This document shows, piece by piece, positions 36,985 through 46,900 of a stretch of 64,000 bases of DNA. Position 1 is the stretch's first letter. Every line of letters starts with the position of its first letter. Under the pieces are notes generated by a model, which saw nothing but the letters and a program-made list of their open reading frames with translations, was not told where the DNA came from and ran no database searches. Source of the stretch: Dyadobacter sp. NIV53 (GTDB lineage Bacteria > Bacteroidota > Bacteroidia > Cytophagales > Spirosomataceae); assembly GCF_019711195.1 (NCBI RefSeq), contig NZ_CP081299.1, positions 2,046,001 to 2,110,000 of the forward strand, in the 5' to 3' direction. The translations under genes were made by a program, and so were the position numbers.

Positions 36985-37581
36985 TTAAATTAGCTGAGAA
37001 AAAATAATTATTAACGAAGCAGGCAAAAAATCCGCCAGTTTTACGCGCAGCAACCGCAAAGCTTTTCCCATTTGGTTTTCAATCGTTTTCACAGACAGTT
37101 GCAGTTCATCCGCTATTTCCTGGTATTTCATTTCCTCAAACCGGCTCAGCTGAAATATAGTACGGCATTTTTCAGGAAGTTCTTTCAGAGCAATTTGCAA
37201 TCGTTCTTCCAGTTCCCGCAATTCAAGGTTATGCGTTGTGTTATTTGTATTTTCCACCTGATGTATTGCGTATGTCTGATACGCATCCCTTACTTTTAAA
37301 TGCTTAAGATAGTTCAGGCTTTCGTGATAAACCGAACGGTACAGATAACCGCTTACCGACTCCCGGATCTGGATCTGGTCTGATTTTTCCCATAACCTGC
37401 AAAACACATTTTGTACCATTTCCTCCGCCATCACTTCATCATGTACTATTGTGCAGGCGTATGCATGCAGGCTTTTGAAATGTTTTTTGAAAACCTTTTC
37501 AAATTCCTCCTCCCAATCCTTATTTAGAAATTGCCCTTCCGTATAACCTGCGTTCATTACAAAATTTGTTTCTATTACCAC
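36985..37581 (-). CDS. ECF RNA polymerase sigma-70 factor
   Basis: A 198-residue extracytoplasmic-function sigma factor of the Bacteroidota FecI-like group. Region 2 (about 28-95) includes HDEVMAEEMVQNVFCRLWEK. Region 4 (about 125-180) includes LPEKCRTIFQLSRFEEMKYQ and EIADELQLSVKTIENQMGKA, the DNA-reading helix. It ends with a short hydrophobic tail. It heads the operon with FecR and two repeat proteins and probably activates that operon and others once FecR releases it. An alternative start lies at 37557 (MNAGYTEG). Confidence 0.93.
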   Translation of the reverse strand: MVIETNFVMNAGYTEGQFLNKDWEEEFEKVFKKHFKSLHAYACTIVHDEVMAEEMVQNVFCRLWEKSDQIQIRESVSGYLYRSVYHESLNYLKHLKVRDAYQTYAIHQVENTNNTTHNLELRELEERLQIALKELPEKCRTIFQLSRFEEMKYQEIADELQLSVKTIENQMGKALRLLRVKLADFLPASLIIIFSQLI

Positions 37582-37753
37582 AAAAATAAGTGCCTGGCTT
37601 TGTTGTTCAAAATCAAGACAACATGCCGGGCACTTACCCTAAATTATAATAGAAAAATATTTTTACCTGCCAGAAGATATTCCGGCCTTTTCAAATACAG
37701 TAAGTGACTAAATGATCCGCGTACCAGTGAAACCGCAATACAGATTCCCGGAC

Positions 37754-38878
37754 TTATCTGGATTCCTTTTCAGTTTGATTGTGTAGTATCTGCGTGCCCA
37801 CCACAGATTTTACAGGTTCTGCCACGGGATGATTGGCCGTAAACTGAAACCCAAGAAGATTGGCAGTTGTTTGGGCAAACTGATCCTGATACAACTGCAT
37901 TTTACTTTTCACCTCGCCATCAGCCGGCGTATCCGGGCCCATTACTGCAAGCCAGGTCTGGCTGGAAGCAGGCGCAAAAAAACCATGGTCTGTCCAGTTT
38001 TTATTAGTTCCGCGCCCATGGTCCGGAAAAATCAGAAATGTAGTGTTATCCTTATAAAATTCGTCCTGCTGCATGCCATTCCACAAATTACCGATCATGG
38101 CGTCCAGATAGTGAGCCGCATCGAGAAAAGAATCATACTGGCCTGCGTGCCCAAAATTATCCGGATCGGCAAAATCAATGTGAATTACCCTCGGATGATT
38201 GACTTGCAGATAAGACTTGGCCTGGGCGTAAGTGTGCAGGTCAAACCGGATTCCCGAACCAAAATGCTCGGGCAGATATTGCTGCAGCTCATTGGACAAT
38301 ATCTGTGTTTCCGATAATCCCTGCCCTTCTATTTCTTCACCGGGAATGTTTACGAGCATTTTGTTTCGGTCCCGGTTTATGATCCTTGCTACCGCATCCC
38401 AGGAAGCAAATGTAACGACCTTGCCCTCAAACCCGGGTTGTTGGTTTAAAAATTCCAGGACGTTTTCGTTAGGGTTGACGGGATATTGGTTGCTGTTAAT
38501 GTCAGGATCGTAATATCCGCAAAGTGTTTCACTCCGGCCGGGATAAGAAAACCGGTACCTGTTCTTTACATTCACAAGGTTATCATAATTCCTGTTACCA
38601 TAAAGCTGCCCTTCCCCGGCAATGGTATTCCAGAAAAAGGGCATGAGTTTCTGCCTTCTCTCCTGCCGGGACGATGCCCAGTATTTACGCGTTAAAGAAG
38701 TAGTATTCTGGCTGCAAAATTTTTTGTTAAATAACAAAGCAGAATCCGCCCCCTGAAAAATTTCCTGCCAGCGATACCCGTCAATAGAGATCAGGACAAC
38801 ATTTTTTGTTTTATTTTCCTGTGCATAACCCGATAAATATGCAGTTAATATTGTCAAAAAAAGCAGTTTTATTTTCAT
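37754..38878 (-). CDS. Secreted alkaline phosphatase superfamily enzyme
   Basis: A 374-residue periplasmic hydrolase (signal MKIKLLFLTILTAYLSGYAQ). The fold is that of sulfatases, phosphodiesterases and phosphoglycerate mutases: metal-binding NVVLISIDGYRWQEIF at 27-42, DFADPDNFGHAGQYDSF near 235, and FLIFPDHGRGTNKNWTDHGF near 290, with the paired Asp-His ligands. The usual Thr/Ser/Cys nucleophile is less clear; a Ser or Thr in YPGRSETLCG is a candidate. The substrate is not determinable, though a phosphoester is likely from its promoter, which carries 11-bp phased TTAACA-like repeats shared with other phosphatase genes here. Confidence 0.85.
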   Translation of the reverse strand: MKIKLLFLTILTAYLSGYAQENKTKNVVLISIDGYRWQEIFQGADSALLFNKKFCSQNTTSLTRKYWASSRQERRQKLMPFFWNTIAGEGQLYGNRNYDNLVNVKNRYRFSYPGRSETLCGYYDPDINSNQYPVNPNENVLEFLNQQPGFEGKVVTFASWDAVARIINRDRNKMLVNIPGEEIEGQGLSETQILSNELQQYLPEHFGSGIRFDLHTYAQAKSYLQVNHPRVIHIDFADPDNFGHAGQYDSFLDAAHYLDAMIGNLWNGMQQDEFYKDNTTFLIFPDHGRGTNKNWTDHGFFAPASSQTWLAVMGPDTPADGEVKSKMQLYQDQFAQTTANLLGFQFTANHPVAEPVKSVVGTQILHNQTEKESR

Positions 38879-39247
38879 GATTTTTTTGTTAAAACCGACT
38901 TTAAAAAACTTTAAACCGCTATCCCGGATTTACGCCGGTATCCGATCCTTATGATATTAATTGTTCTATACCTGCAGTAGCAGGAAATAGAAATTATGGG
39001 TAAAAAAATTTCAGAAAAGCTCTGGCTCCTGATATTTTGGATTAAGCGGATTTTAACACAATTTCAGGACCAGTCGGTAAACAAAGGTAACTTTGGACGG
39101 TTACGGAAGAATGAAGAAATTATTAACATAACGTTATTTAAGATCAGTATTTGCGGATAGATTATATAATTGTTAAGGTTTATTTTGTGCTGTTAACAAA
39201 AAATTTTAGATGAGTACTTTTAACGTTTTAAAACTACTCATCACTTT
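38879..39247. other. Divergent intergenic region between phosphatase and choice-of-anchor-I genes
   Basis: It holds the phased-repeat promoter of the minus-strand gene (39082-39137). On the plus strand TACTTTTA at 39215 may be a -7 element for the gene at 39248. A TTAACA at 39193 is not in the phase seen elsewhere. No small gene is visible. Confidence 0.45.
39082..39137 (-). promoter_or_regulatory. Pho-box-like phased repeats and -7 element for the phosphatase gene
   Basis: Read on the minus strand, hexamers ATAACG, TTAATA, TTCATT (weak) and GTAACC start at 39137, 39126, 39115 and 39104, exactly 11 bp apart. TACCTTTG (39089-39082), a perfect TAnnTTTG, starts 15 nt after the last. The implied leader is about 200 nt. 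Confidence 0.6.
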
Positions 39248-40753
39248 ATGATTAAGAAAAAATCTTTACTTGCATTTGCATTTACAGCAGCATTATTAAA
39301 CGGATGTATCAAGGATCATGAACCTCAGCTTCCTGACAATGAAGATCCTGCTTCATTTAAAGAAATTGCATCAACAGATTTGGGCGGTACGGCTGCTTCG
39401 GAGATTTCTGCTTACGACCCGATTTCCCGCCGGCTTTTTACGGTGAACAACGAACTGGATGCAAAAGTGGAAGTGCTGGATCTTTCTATGCTGCCGGCAA
39501 TCACCAGATTGCAGCCAATTAACGTATCACAATTGGGTGGTGTTGCCAACAGCGTGGCAGTATCAGACGGCAAACTGGCCATTGCGCTGGAGGCAGCCAA
39601 CAAACAGGCCAACGGAAGTATCGTAGTGCTCAACACTACCACACTTGCAACGATTAAGCAGGTTACTGTTGGCGCCTTGCCGGATATGGTCACTTTTAGT
39701 CCGGATGGCAAATATATTGTATCTGCCAATGAAGGTGAGCCGAATGCGGATTATTCCATCGATCCCGAAGGATCCGTTTCCATTATTGATATTGCTGATA
39801 ATTACAGTGTTAAAACACTCACATTCGGATCTTTTGCTGCTTCATACAGTCAGTTGGCACTGGGTGGTTTCAGGATATTCGGCCCGGGAGCCAGTTTTGC
39901 ACAGGATATTGAACCTGAATATGTTGCTATTTCAAGCGATTCAAAAAAAGCTTTTGTAACACTTCAGGAAAATAACGGTATTGCCGAAATTGACCTGGTC
40001 AGTGGCACCATATTAAAGCTATATCCGCTGGGCACAAAAGATATCAGCAAGCTGGTTAACGCTATTGACCCAAGTGATAAAGACAGTAAAACAGTTTTGG
40101 GCACATGGCCGGTAAAGTCTTTTTACCTGCCTGATGCTATTTCATACTTTACGGCCAATGGCACATCCTATTACATTACAGCCAATGAAGGCGATGCAAG
40201 GGAATATACAGCATTTGACGAGCAGAAAAGAGTGAGCGCACTTACTCTTGATCCTGTTATTTTCCCTGATGCCGTTAATTTACAAAAACCTGAAAATCTG
40301 GGCCGTCTTCGTGTGACAAGTACGCGTGGAGATATTGACAATGATGGGGATTATGATGTATTATATGGTTTTGGCGGACGCGGTTTCAGTATTTTTAATG
40401 CTGCAAGCGGCCAGCTGGTCCACGAATCAGGAAGTGATTTTGAGCAGCAGGTAATCAATGCAGGCCTGTATGACGATGACCGTTCTGATGACAAAGGTGT
40501 AGAAGCTGAGGGTGTAACAGTAGGCATGATGAATAATAAACCGGTTGCCTTTATTGCTCTGGAACGGGCAGACGCTATCGCCGTTTATGATGTAAGCGAT
40601 GCAGCTGCGCCCAAGTTCTTACAGGTCATTAAAACCGGAGACGCACCGGAAGGCGTATTATTTGTGGCTGCTGATAAAAGCCCGAATGGAAAGAGCCTGC
40701 TGATCACCAGTAATGAAGGTGACGGGACTGTTAAATTTTATCAGAGCAATTGA
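39248..40753 (+). CDS. Choice-of-anchor I family lipoprotein (beta-propeller)
   Basis: A 501-residue lipoprotein (lipobox LLNGC, Cys20). The rest is a propeller-like choice-of-anchor I domain: repeated blades with FSPDGKYIVSANEGEPNAD near 157-175, YYITANEGDAREYTAFDEQK near 310-329, and a late SPNGKSLLITSNEGDGTV. The NEGE and NEGD motifs recur in each half and probably bind metal. Members often accompany PhoX or other alkaline phosphatases and are sometimes called phytase- or esterase-like without proof. It lies next to a phosphatase-superfamily gene, which agrees with a role in phosphoester use (inference). A terminator follows. Confidence 0.88.
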   Translation: MIKKKSLLAFAFTAALLNGCIKDHEPQLPDNEDPASFKEIASTDLGGTAASEISAYDPISRRLFTVNNELDAKVEVLDLSMLPAITRLQPINVSQLGGVANSVAVSDGKLAIALEAANKQANGSIVVLNTTTLATIKQVTVGALPDMVTFSPDGKYIVSANEGEPNADYSIDPEGSVSIIDIADNYSVKTLTFGSFAASYSQLALGGFRIFGPGASFAQDIEPEYVAISSDSKKAFVTLQENNGIAEIDLVSGTILKLYPLGTKDISKLVNAIDPSDKDSKTVLGTWPVKSFYLPDAISYFTANGTSYYITANEGDAREYTAFDEQKRVSALTLDPVIFPDAVNLQKPENLGRLRVTSTRGDIDNDGDYDVLYGFGGRGFSIFNAASGQLVHESGSDFEQQVINAGLYDDDRSDDKGVEAEGVTVGMMNNKPVAFIALERADAIAVYDVSDAAAPKFLQVIKTGDAPEGVLFVAADKSPNGKSLLITSNEGDGTVKFYQSN

Positions 40754-40778
40754 TATAAAAAACCTTAAAACATTTTCA

Positions 40779-40813
40779 AGGGCTGTTTCACATCTGTGGG
40801 CAGCCCTTTTTTA
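40779..40813 (+). terminator. Rho-independent terminator
   Basis: AGGGCTG (40779-40785) and CAGCCCT (40801-40807) pair around a 15-nt loop and run into seven T, 26 bp behind the choice-of-anchor-I gene. Confidence 0.85.
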
Positions 40814-40894
40814 TTAATGATCTGTTTGCGCATTGTAACTGTATTTAACGCCTCCGTCATTTCCCCGAATCATGATTTTATTAACCTGTTAATC

Positions 40895-40950
40895 ATAACA
40901 TTATGATAATATTCGCTTAACAGATAAGCCTCAATCATATCCTATTTTTA
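40895..40950 (+). promoter_or_regulatory. Pho-box-like phased repeats and -7 element for the glycosyltransferase pair
   Basis: ATAACA (40895), ATAATA (40906) and TTAACA (40917) lie 11 bp apart. The fourth position (GCCTCA, 40928) is degenerate. TATTTTTA (40943-40950), one mismatch from TAnnTTTG, starts 15 nt after the fourth position, as in the other four promoters. Confidence 0.5.
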
Positions 40951-41020
40951 TAGAATGTCTGACCTGTTTTTATTAAGAATAAAATCATGAGTCATGACGA
41001 TCCTGAACCCATTAAACAAT

Positions 41021-42313
41021 ATGCGAATCGCACAATTAGGTAACCTGTATCAGCCTGTACCAGCCGTTGAATACGGCGGAACCCAACGTGTAATTGCTCA
41101 GATAACCGCTTTTCAGGCAGCCATGTTCGGTCATGATATCACACTTTATGCACCATCCGATTCAGGCATTATCACATTCACAAAAAAAATTGCCGAAGAA
41201 ACTGGCCTGCCTTTCAGGATTGGCAGGTGCGGAAATAAAATAGCGGTTATCAATAAGGATGGACGCATAGGAAATGTCCGTCTTGAACACGCCGGGTTCA
41301 GTTCGATTGGTTATAATGACCCGGAAGAAACGCAGAAGCATCAAAGTTTATTTTCTAAACTTTTGCAGGATGATCAGGACAACCCGTATGATGTGATTCA
41401 CAACCATCATCGCTGGTTTATGGCGAATGCGGTCATACCGTCCGGTTTGGACTTTAAAACAATTACCCATCAGCATAATACCACGCTTGAAGATACTTAT
41501 CCGGCTCGCAGATATCCATTGATTTGTGTTTCAAAGAGCCAGGCAAACCTGATGAAAGAAAAATATCAGACCAATGTATTTGGCATTATTCACCACGGAA
41601 TGGATAAAGGCATGTATTTCCCGACCGTACAGCACAGTGGTTATCTGGTTTGGATTGGCAGGTTTTTAAATGAAAAAGGCGCACACCGGACCATTCAGAT
41701 TGCGAAAAAAGCAAAATTGCCTTTGTTGATTGCCGGAACCGTTTATGATAAAAAGCCGGAAAGCATCCAATACTTTGAAAATGACGTTCTCCCTCATCTG
41801 ACAATACATGATACAGGTATCCTGGACAGTTTCCGATCACTTTCTCCCGTAGAAACAGCACAAAAAATCAGGAAACTGGGGCTTGAAAACGGAACGGAAA
41901 ATCCAGTCATTTTCTGCGGCGCTGCTAACGAGCAGCAAAAACAAACACTTTTTGGTGGCGCCATAGCCACTATTTTCCCAATCAGCTGGCCGGAGCCATT
42001 TGGCTTGGTCATGATCGAGTCCATGGCATGCGGCACGCCCGTAATAGCCTATGAATCACTGGCAGGAGAATATTGCGGGGCGGTCGGTGAAGTGATCCAC
42101 AACGGTGTTACCGGTTTTTTAATAAATGGTATCAACGAAGACGATGCCATAGAAAAGACAGCAGAAGCCGTAAAAAAAGCTTCTGAACTTGACCGTGCTG
42201 GTGTTAGAAATGCATTTACAACAGACTGGACATCGGAAAGAACAGCCTTACAAATCAACAAGGCTTATCAGGAAATCGTGGCCACCAGCAGTGACGTTTC
42301 AGCCTTACATTGA
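41021..42313 (+). CDS. Glycosyltransferase family 4 protein
   Basis: About 430 residues from the ATG at 41021 (MRIAQLGNLYQPVPAVEYGG); an upstream ATG at 40994 adds nine residues. It is a GT-B fold retaining transferase. The N-terminal acceptor domain has the GGTQRVI loop and HNHHRWFMAN; the C-terminal donor domain has WIGRFLNEKGAHRTIQIAKK and the E-x7-E motif in PEPFGLVMIESMACGTPVIA. There is no signal peptide, so it acts at the inner face of the membrane on a nucleotide-sugar donor. The next gene, another glycosyltransferase, starts 16 bp later. The phased-repeat promoter suggests phosphate-starvation control, where such enzymes can make glycolipids. Confidence 0.9.
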   Translation: MRIAQLGNLYQPVPAVEYGGTQRVIAQITAFQAAMFGHDITLYAPSDSGIITFTKKIAEETGLPFRIGRCGNKIAVINKDGRIGNVRLEHAGFSSIGYNDPEETQKHQSLFSKLLQDDQDNPYDVIHNHHRWFMANAVIPSGLDFKTITHQHNTTLEDTYPARRYPLICVSKSQANLMKEKYQTNVFGIIHHGMDKGMYFPTVQHSGYLVWIGRFLNEKGAHRTIQIAKKAKLPLLIAGTVYDKKPESIQYFENDVLPHLTIHDTGILDSFRSLSPVETAQKIRKLGLENGTENPVIFCGAANEQQKQTLFGGAIATIFPISWPEPFGLVMIESMACGTPVIAYESLAGEYCGAVGEVIHNGVTGFLINGINEDDAIEKTAEAVKKASELDRAGVRNAFTTDWTSERTALQINKAYQEIVATSSDVSALH

Positions 42314-42329
42314 AAACCAGTTATACATC

Positions 42330-43643
42330 ATGTCCGGTAAAAATATTCTTTATCTTTTTGAATCAGCAGTAGGCATTGGACATCAGAGACGCGCAAGTGG
42401 TATTATCAACGGCCTTGCTCTGGCCGGCTTCAACGTCTTTGCAGCATCAGGTACCTTTATTGAGCCTGAAAAATACTTTGATCCGCGTGTATCATTAATA
42501 ATCCTGCCCGAACCAAGGCGAAACAAGGACGGGATCATGTCCTATTACAACAGAGAGAATATTTGTGTTGCTGATCCTGATTATGACTATGAAAAATGGA
42601 AAGAAACCCGTATCCATGCACTTAGGGATTTTCTTGAAAACAATTCGGTTGAGGCCGTGTTTGCCGAATGGTGGCCATTCCAAAGAAGAAGTGATTTTGA
42701 CCCTCTTGTCAGTTTTATCATAAAAACCCAGCAATATATTTTTGGCAGGAAACCTATGATCATTTCTTCGTTAAGGGATGTGATTCAAACGGATAACAAA
42801 GAGATATTACAATCAAATGGCAGGAAGGATAAATCAGCCATTGAAATAATTAACTGCAGTGTTGATCTTGTACTGGTTCACAGCGACCAGCATTTTGTAA
42901 AGCTTGAACATGGCGTCGAAAAACATAACCTGATCAAAAAGCCAGTGATCTATACAGGATATGTTGTTCATGAAGAAGCTAAAACCGACTTGTATCAAAG
43001 GCGGGAGAAAACGGTATTGGTTTCCTGTGGGTCCGGACATGATGGCTATTACCTGATTAAGGCAGCTTTACTGGCGATGCCATTTTCGAATATGAAAGAT
43101 CATCAATGGCATTTTGTACTTGGCCCGCGCATGCAGCCTGTTGAAAGGCACAAAATTCATACTGTTGTGGAAAATATGCTGCATGAAAAACCGGAATTGA
43201 AAATCCTGGTCCATGACCAGCTGGCGGAATTACCCAAATCATTAGCCGGCGCCGGGATCTCCGTTTCCCTGGCTGGTTATAATACAACAATGGAAGTACT
43301 CGCTTCCCGTGTCCCTTCTGTCCTCATTCCGAAGTTTGTCGAACATGCAGGAAAAATCACCAAAATCGAAGGTGAGCAATGGGACAGATTACAACTTTTG
43401 CGGGATAAAAAAATGGCAAATATTGCTCATCCGGCCGATGTGCTTATTCCTGAAAAATTTGCAGCTATTATTGACCACGCATTCATCACAGGCTTAGCTG
43501 AAAATACGCTTAATATGAATGGGATCAGTTACACCGCAGAACTGATGGTAAAATTATTTCCATTTGACAAACCATTGGGAAATAAATACAGGCCGGTTAA
43601 TTATCGTATCAGCCTCCGGGACAGAATCTCATTTTCAATTTAA
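42330..43643 (+). CDS. Predicted glycosyltransferase (COG4671/MurG-like)
   Basis: About 437 residues from the ATG at 42330 (MSGKNILYLFESAVGIGHQR); the open frame extends upstream to 42189 inside the previous gene and is not credible there. The N-terminal GIGHQRRA motif is that of COG4671 and MurG-type GT-B transferases. The C-terminal donor site includes LVSCGSGHDGYYL and GAGISVSLAGYNTTMEVLAS, then SVLIPKFVEHAGKITKIEGE. It follows the GT4 gene by 16 bp, so the two probably act in sequence on one acceptor, for example a diacylglycerol or a surface glycan. The acceptor is not determinable. Confidence 0.85.
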   Translation: MSGKNILYLFESAVGIGHQRRASGIINGLALAGFNVFAASGTFIEPEKYFDPRVSLIILPEPRRNKDGIMSYYNRENICVADPDYDYEKWKETRIHALRDFLENNSVEAVFAEWWPFQRRSDFDPLVSFIIKTQQYIFGRKPMIISSLRDVIQTDNKEILQSNGRKDKSAIEIINCSVDLVLVHSDQHFVKLEHGVEKHNLIKKPVIYTGYVVHEEAKTDLYQRREKTVLVSCGSGHDGYYLIKAALLAMPFSNMKDHQWHFVLGPRMQPVERHKIHTVVENMLHEKPELKILVHDQLAELPKSLAGAGISVSLAGYNTTMEVLASRVPSVLIPKFVEHAGKITKIEGEQWDRLQLLRDKKMANIAHPADVLIPEKFAAIIDHAFITGLAENTLNMNGISYTAELMVKLFPFDKPLGNKYRPVNYRISLRDRISFSI

Positions 43644-43765
43644 CTTCACCTCTCACACTTTCCACCATTAAAAGTTCTGATTTCGGGCTACATGTCTCTT
43701 CATGCTGATGATCAGTTCATTAATTAAAAACTGTTTCAATGGCGTTAAGCCGGGTTTGCAGAAGG

Positions 43766-43821
43766 TTAATTAATGGTTAATCCAGCGTTAACACAGCCTT
43801 AACATTGGCTGTCTACTTTTG
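43766..43821 (+). promoter_or_regulatory. Pho-box-like phased repeats and -7 element for the Oar-like receptor
   Basis: This is the clearest copy. TTAATT (43766), TTAATC (43777), TTAACA (43788) and TTAACA (43799) are exactly 11 bp apart, and TACTTTTG (43814-43821, perfect TAnnTTTG) starts 15 nt after the last. The repeats occupy the -33 region, as expected for an activator-dependent promoter. Confidence 0.7.
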
Positions 43822-43938
43822 CAGGCGTTTAACTCTCCTGTCTTTTAAACCGAGGTAGCACGGCAACTACCGGCGTTTGAATACAACTCATAATCAAATT
43901 TTCCAATTACAATTATTACTCATCTAACTCATCCAAAA

Positions 43939-46900
43939 ATGAATCGATTAATTACAGGACTTATTGTTACCATCGCTATGTTGTTTTGCTCGCCGGACAT
44001 TAATGCCCAGGGCAATGAAGCAACAATCATTGGTAAAGTATCAGAAGTAAAAGCAGGCCCAATTCCGGGCGCAACCGTCCTGATCAGAAACGAATCAACT
44101 GGTTTTCAAGCCGGTACAGTTACCGACATCAATGGTGACTACATTATCAAACAGCTGCCCCTGGGCTCGCCTTACTCTGTTACGGTTTCTTTTATTGGAT
44201 TTGGTGAACAAAAGAAAACGGGTTATTCATTGAACCAGGGCGATCAGCTAAGGCTGAATTTTGCGATGGAAAGCAGTGCAACAGAACTGCAGGCAGTGGA
44301 CATTAAAGCCAACTCACTGAAAAATACAGTAGTAACATTAGGTTCTTCCACGCAGATCACGGCGAAAGACATTACCAAACTACCTGTTAACGGCCGGAAT
44401 TTCACTTCGCTAATTGAGCTTTCCCCATTGAGCAATGGTAACAGCCTTGGCGGGCAGCTGGGATCTTCTACCAACTACACAATTGATGGTATGAGCTCAA
44501 GAAGCACAATTGCCGGTGGTGAAACAGGAGGTGCTTATGCAATTTCAATGGAAGCAATCCGCGAGTTCAAGGTTGTAACCAACGAATATGACGTTACACT
44601 AGGACGTGCAGGTGGTGGTACTATCAGCACAGTGACCAAATCAGGTACAAACAAACTGACGGGTAGCTTGTTCAACTTTATGCGTGCAGACTGGCTTTCA
44701 AGTCCATATGATTTGAGAGGAAACAAAAGGACACAGGATTTCTCTACAAACCAGTTCGGTATGTCGCTGGGTGGTGCATTGAAAAAAGACAAAGCACACT
44801 TCTTTGTAGCATGGGATCACCAGGCTGATAAGCGTCCTCTTTTTATCGCAAACCTGCAATCAGACGCGGATGTTGCTGCCAACCGTGTTACACAACAGAC
44901 GCTGGATAACTTCCTGGATATTGCAAGAACAAAATACGGTGTGTCTAACAACCCGCAATTCGGTGCGTTTCCAAAGAAAAAGGGAACTGATGCTATTTTC
45001 GCAAGAATTGACTGGCAGCTGAATGCTAAAAACCTTTTAACGGTCCGCAATAACTTTATTAAAGAAATGGATAGACTGTCAGAAGGGGACAATACGTCTA
45101 TTAACGCCTACGAATCTTACATCGACCGTAAGCGTTTCAATAACAGCATCATGGCTTCACTTCGTACGATTGTGAGTCCCAAAATCACGAACGAGTTAAA
45201 ATTGCAGCATTTCTATCAGGATGAAGCGGTTATCCCAAGCTCGGAGTTGCCTTCTGCCAGCATTCCTCGTGCAATTATTGAAAACGTAGCATCGACATCG
45301 GGAACAAGTAACTACAACACTTCCATTCAGATCGGTGGTCAGCGTTTCTCGCCTGAATGGTTCAAGGGGCAAACTTATCAGGCTGTAAACAACCTGTACT
45401 ACAACACCGGAAAAATCAACTTCACTTTCGGTATTGACTTAATGTTTAACCGCATGAAGTCGGTTTATGGTAGTGAAATGAACGGACGTTTCTACTTCAC
45501 AGGTTTGGATAACTTCAATAACCAAACTCCTTACCGTTACGCAAGAGAGATCAATCTTCGTGCTGATCCAAGCTCGATCGTGAACTCTCTGGCAACTGGT
45601 CTTTACGCCCAAATGGATACCAAACTGGCACGCGGTCTTGAAATGATGGCAGGATTACGTCTGGACAACACGCAGTATCTGAATAAAGCGAATTTCAGCC
45701 AGGTGGTATTTGACGAACTAAAACTTCGTACAGATAACAAGATTAACACGACGCAATTGCAGCCTCGCGTACAGTTTACCTGGGACGTAAACGAACAAAG
45801 CAAAGATATCGTCCGTTTTGGTGCAGGTGTTTTTGGCTCACAGCTAAACCCGTACTCGATGATCAACAACATGTTGTTTGACGGAACGAAAGTTGCCTCT
45901 GTCGAATTACAGGGCAGTCTGGTGCCAAAACCAAATTTCCCAGGCTACCGTGCAGATCCTTCGACGGCACCCGGCGCTGATTTGTTCAACATTCCTGGTG
46001 TAGAGCGTTTGCTGACAATCAACATGAACAATGTGGATGCCAAGATTCCTGTTCTTTACAAAACAAACGTCTCATATAACCACTTCTTTAGCGACCGTCT
46101 TCGTGTAGGTGTGAACGGTTATGCTTCATGGGCACGTAACAACTACATGTATGTAGACCGCAACATGGTTGAAGATCCGTATTTCCGCATCGCAGCCGAA
46201 GCTAATCGTGGCGTTTTTGTACCCGCTTCAACAATTAACGCTACCAATGGCGCTACAAACTGGCTGAACGGCCGTAAAACGAAAAATGTGGGCCGCGTTC
46301 TGGAACTAACAAGTCAGGGAAGGAAAAATCAGTATGCAGTAGTAGTAGATGGAACATTCCGTTACTTCAAAGACGGACAAATCACTGCGTCTTACACATG
46401 GAACGACTCGAAAGACAATACTTCTTACAACGGAAACGTAGCCAATACTGCAACACTTGATTTGATGGTTGCTGACGATCCGCGTAATTTGAGCCAGATG
46501 GCTTATGCCAACAACCATTTCAAAAACAAGGTAGTTTTCTATGGTACTGCACCAAGTATTTACGGTGTGACAATAGGTCTGCGCTACTCAGGAATTGGTG
46601 GAACACGCTATTCTATGGCAGTTAATGGCAACATGAACGGTGACTTTGTATCCTCAAATGACCTGGCTTACATTTACGATCCGAACAGCGCTTCTACACC
46701 TGATTATATCAAAAAAGGACTTCAGGCTATTTTGGACAATCCGGATGCAGAGCAAAGTATTAAGGATTATATCAACCGCGATAAAGGCAAAATGGCAGAG
46801 CGTAATGGTGGTATCAATGGATTCTACGGCGTATTTGACCTTCGTCTTGCGAAACGTTTTAAACTATTCGATGGTCACGGTCTGGAAGCTTCGGTTGATA

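Noticed and set aside
39171..39222. TTAACA at 39193 plus TACTTTTA at 39215 as a Pho-like promoter for the choice-of-anchor-I gene
   Set aside because: The distance is 22 nt, not 15 or 15 plus a multiple of 11, and no phased upstream copies exist, so I do not count it.
42189..42329. Upstream start of the second glycosyltransferase
   Set aside because: It overlaps the GT4 gene in another frame and encodes no plausible domain; the GIGH motif sits normally near the ATG at 42330.
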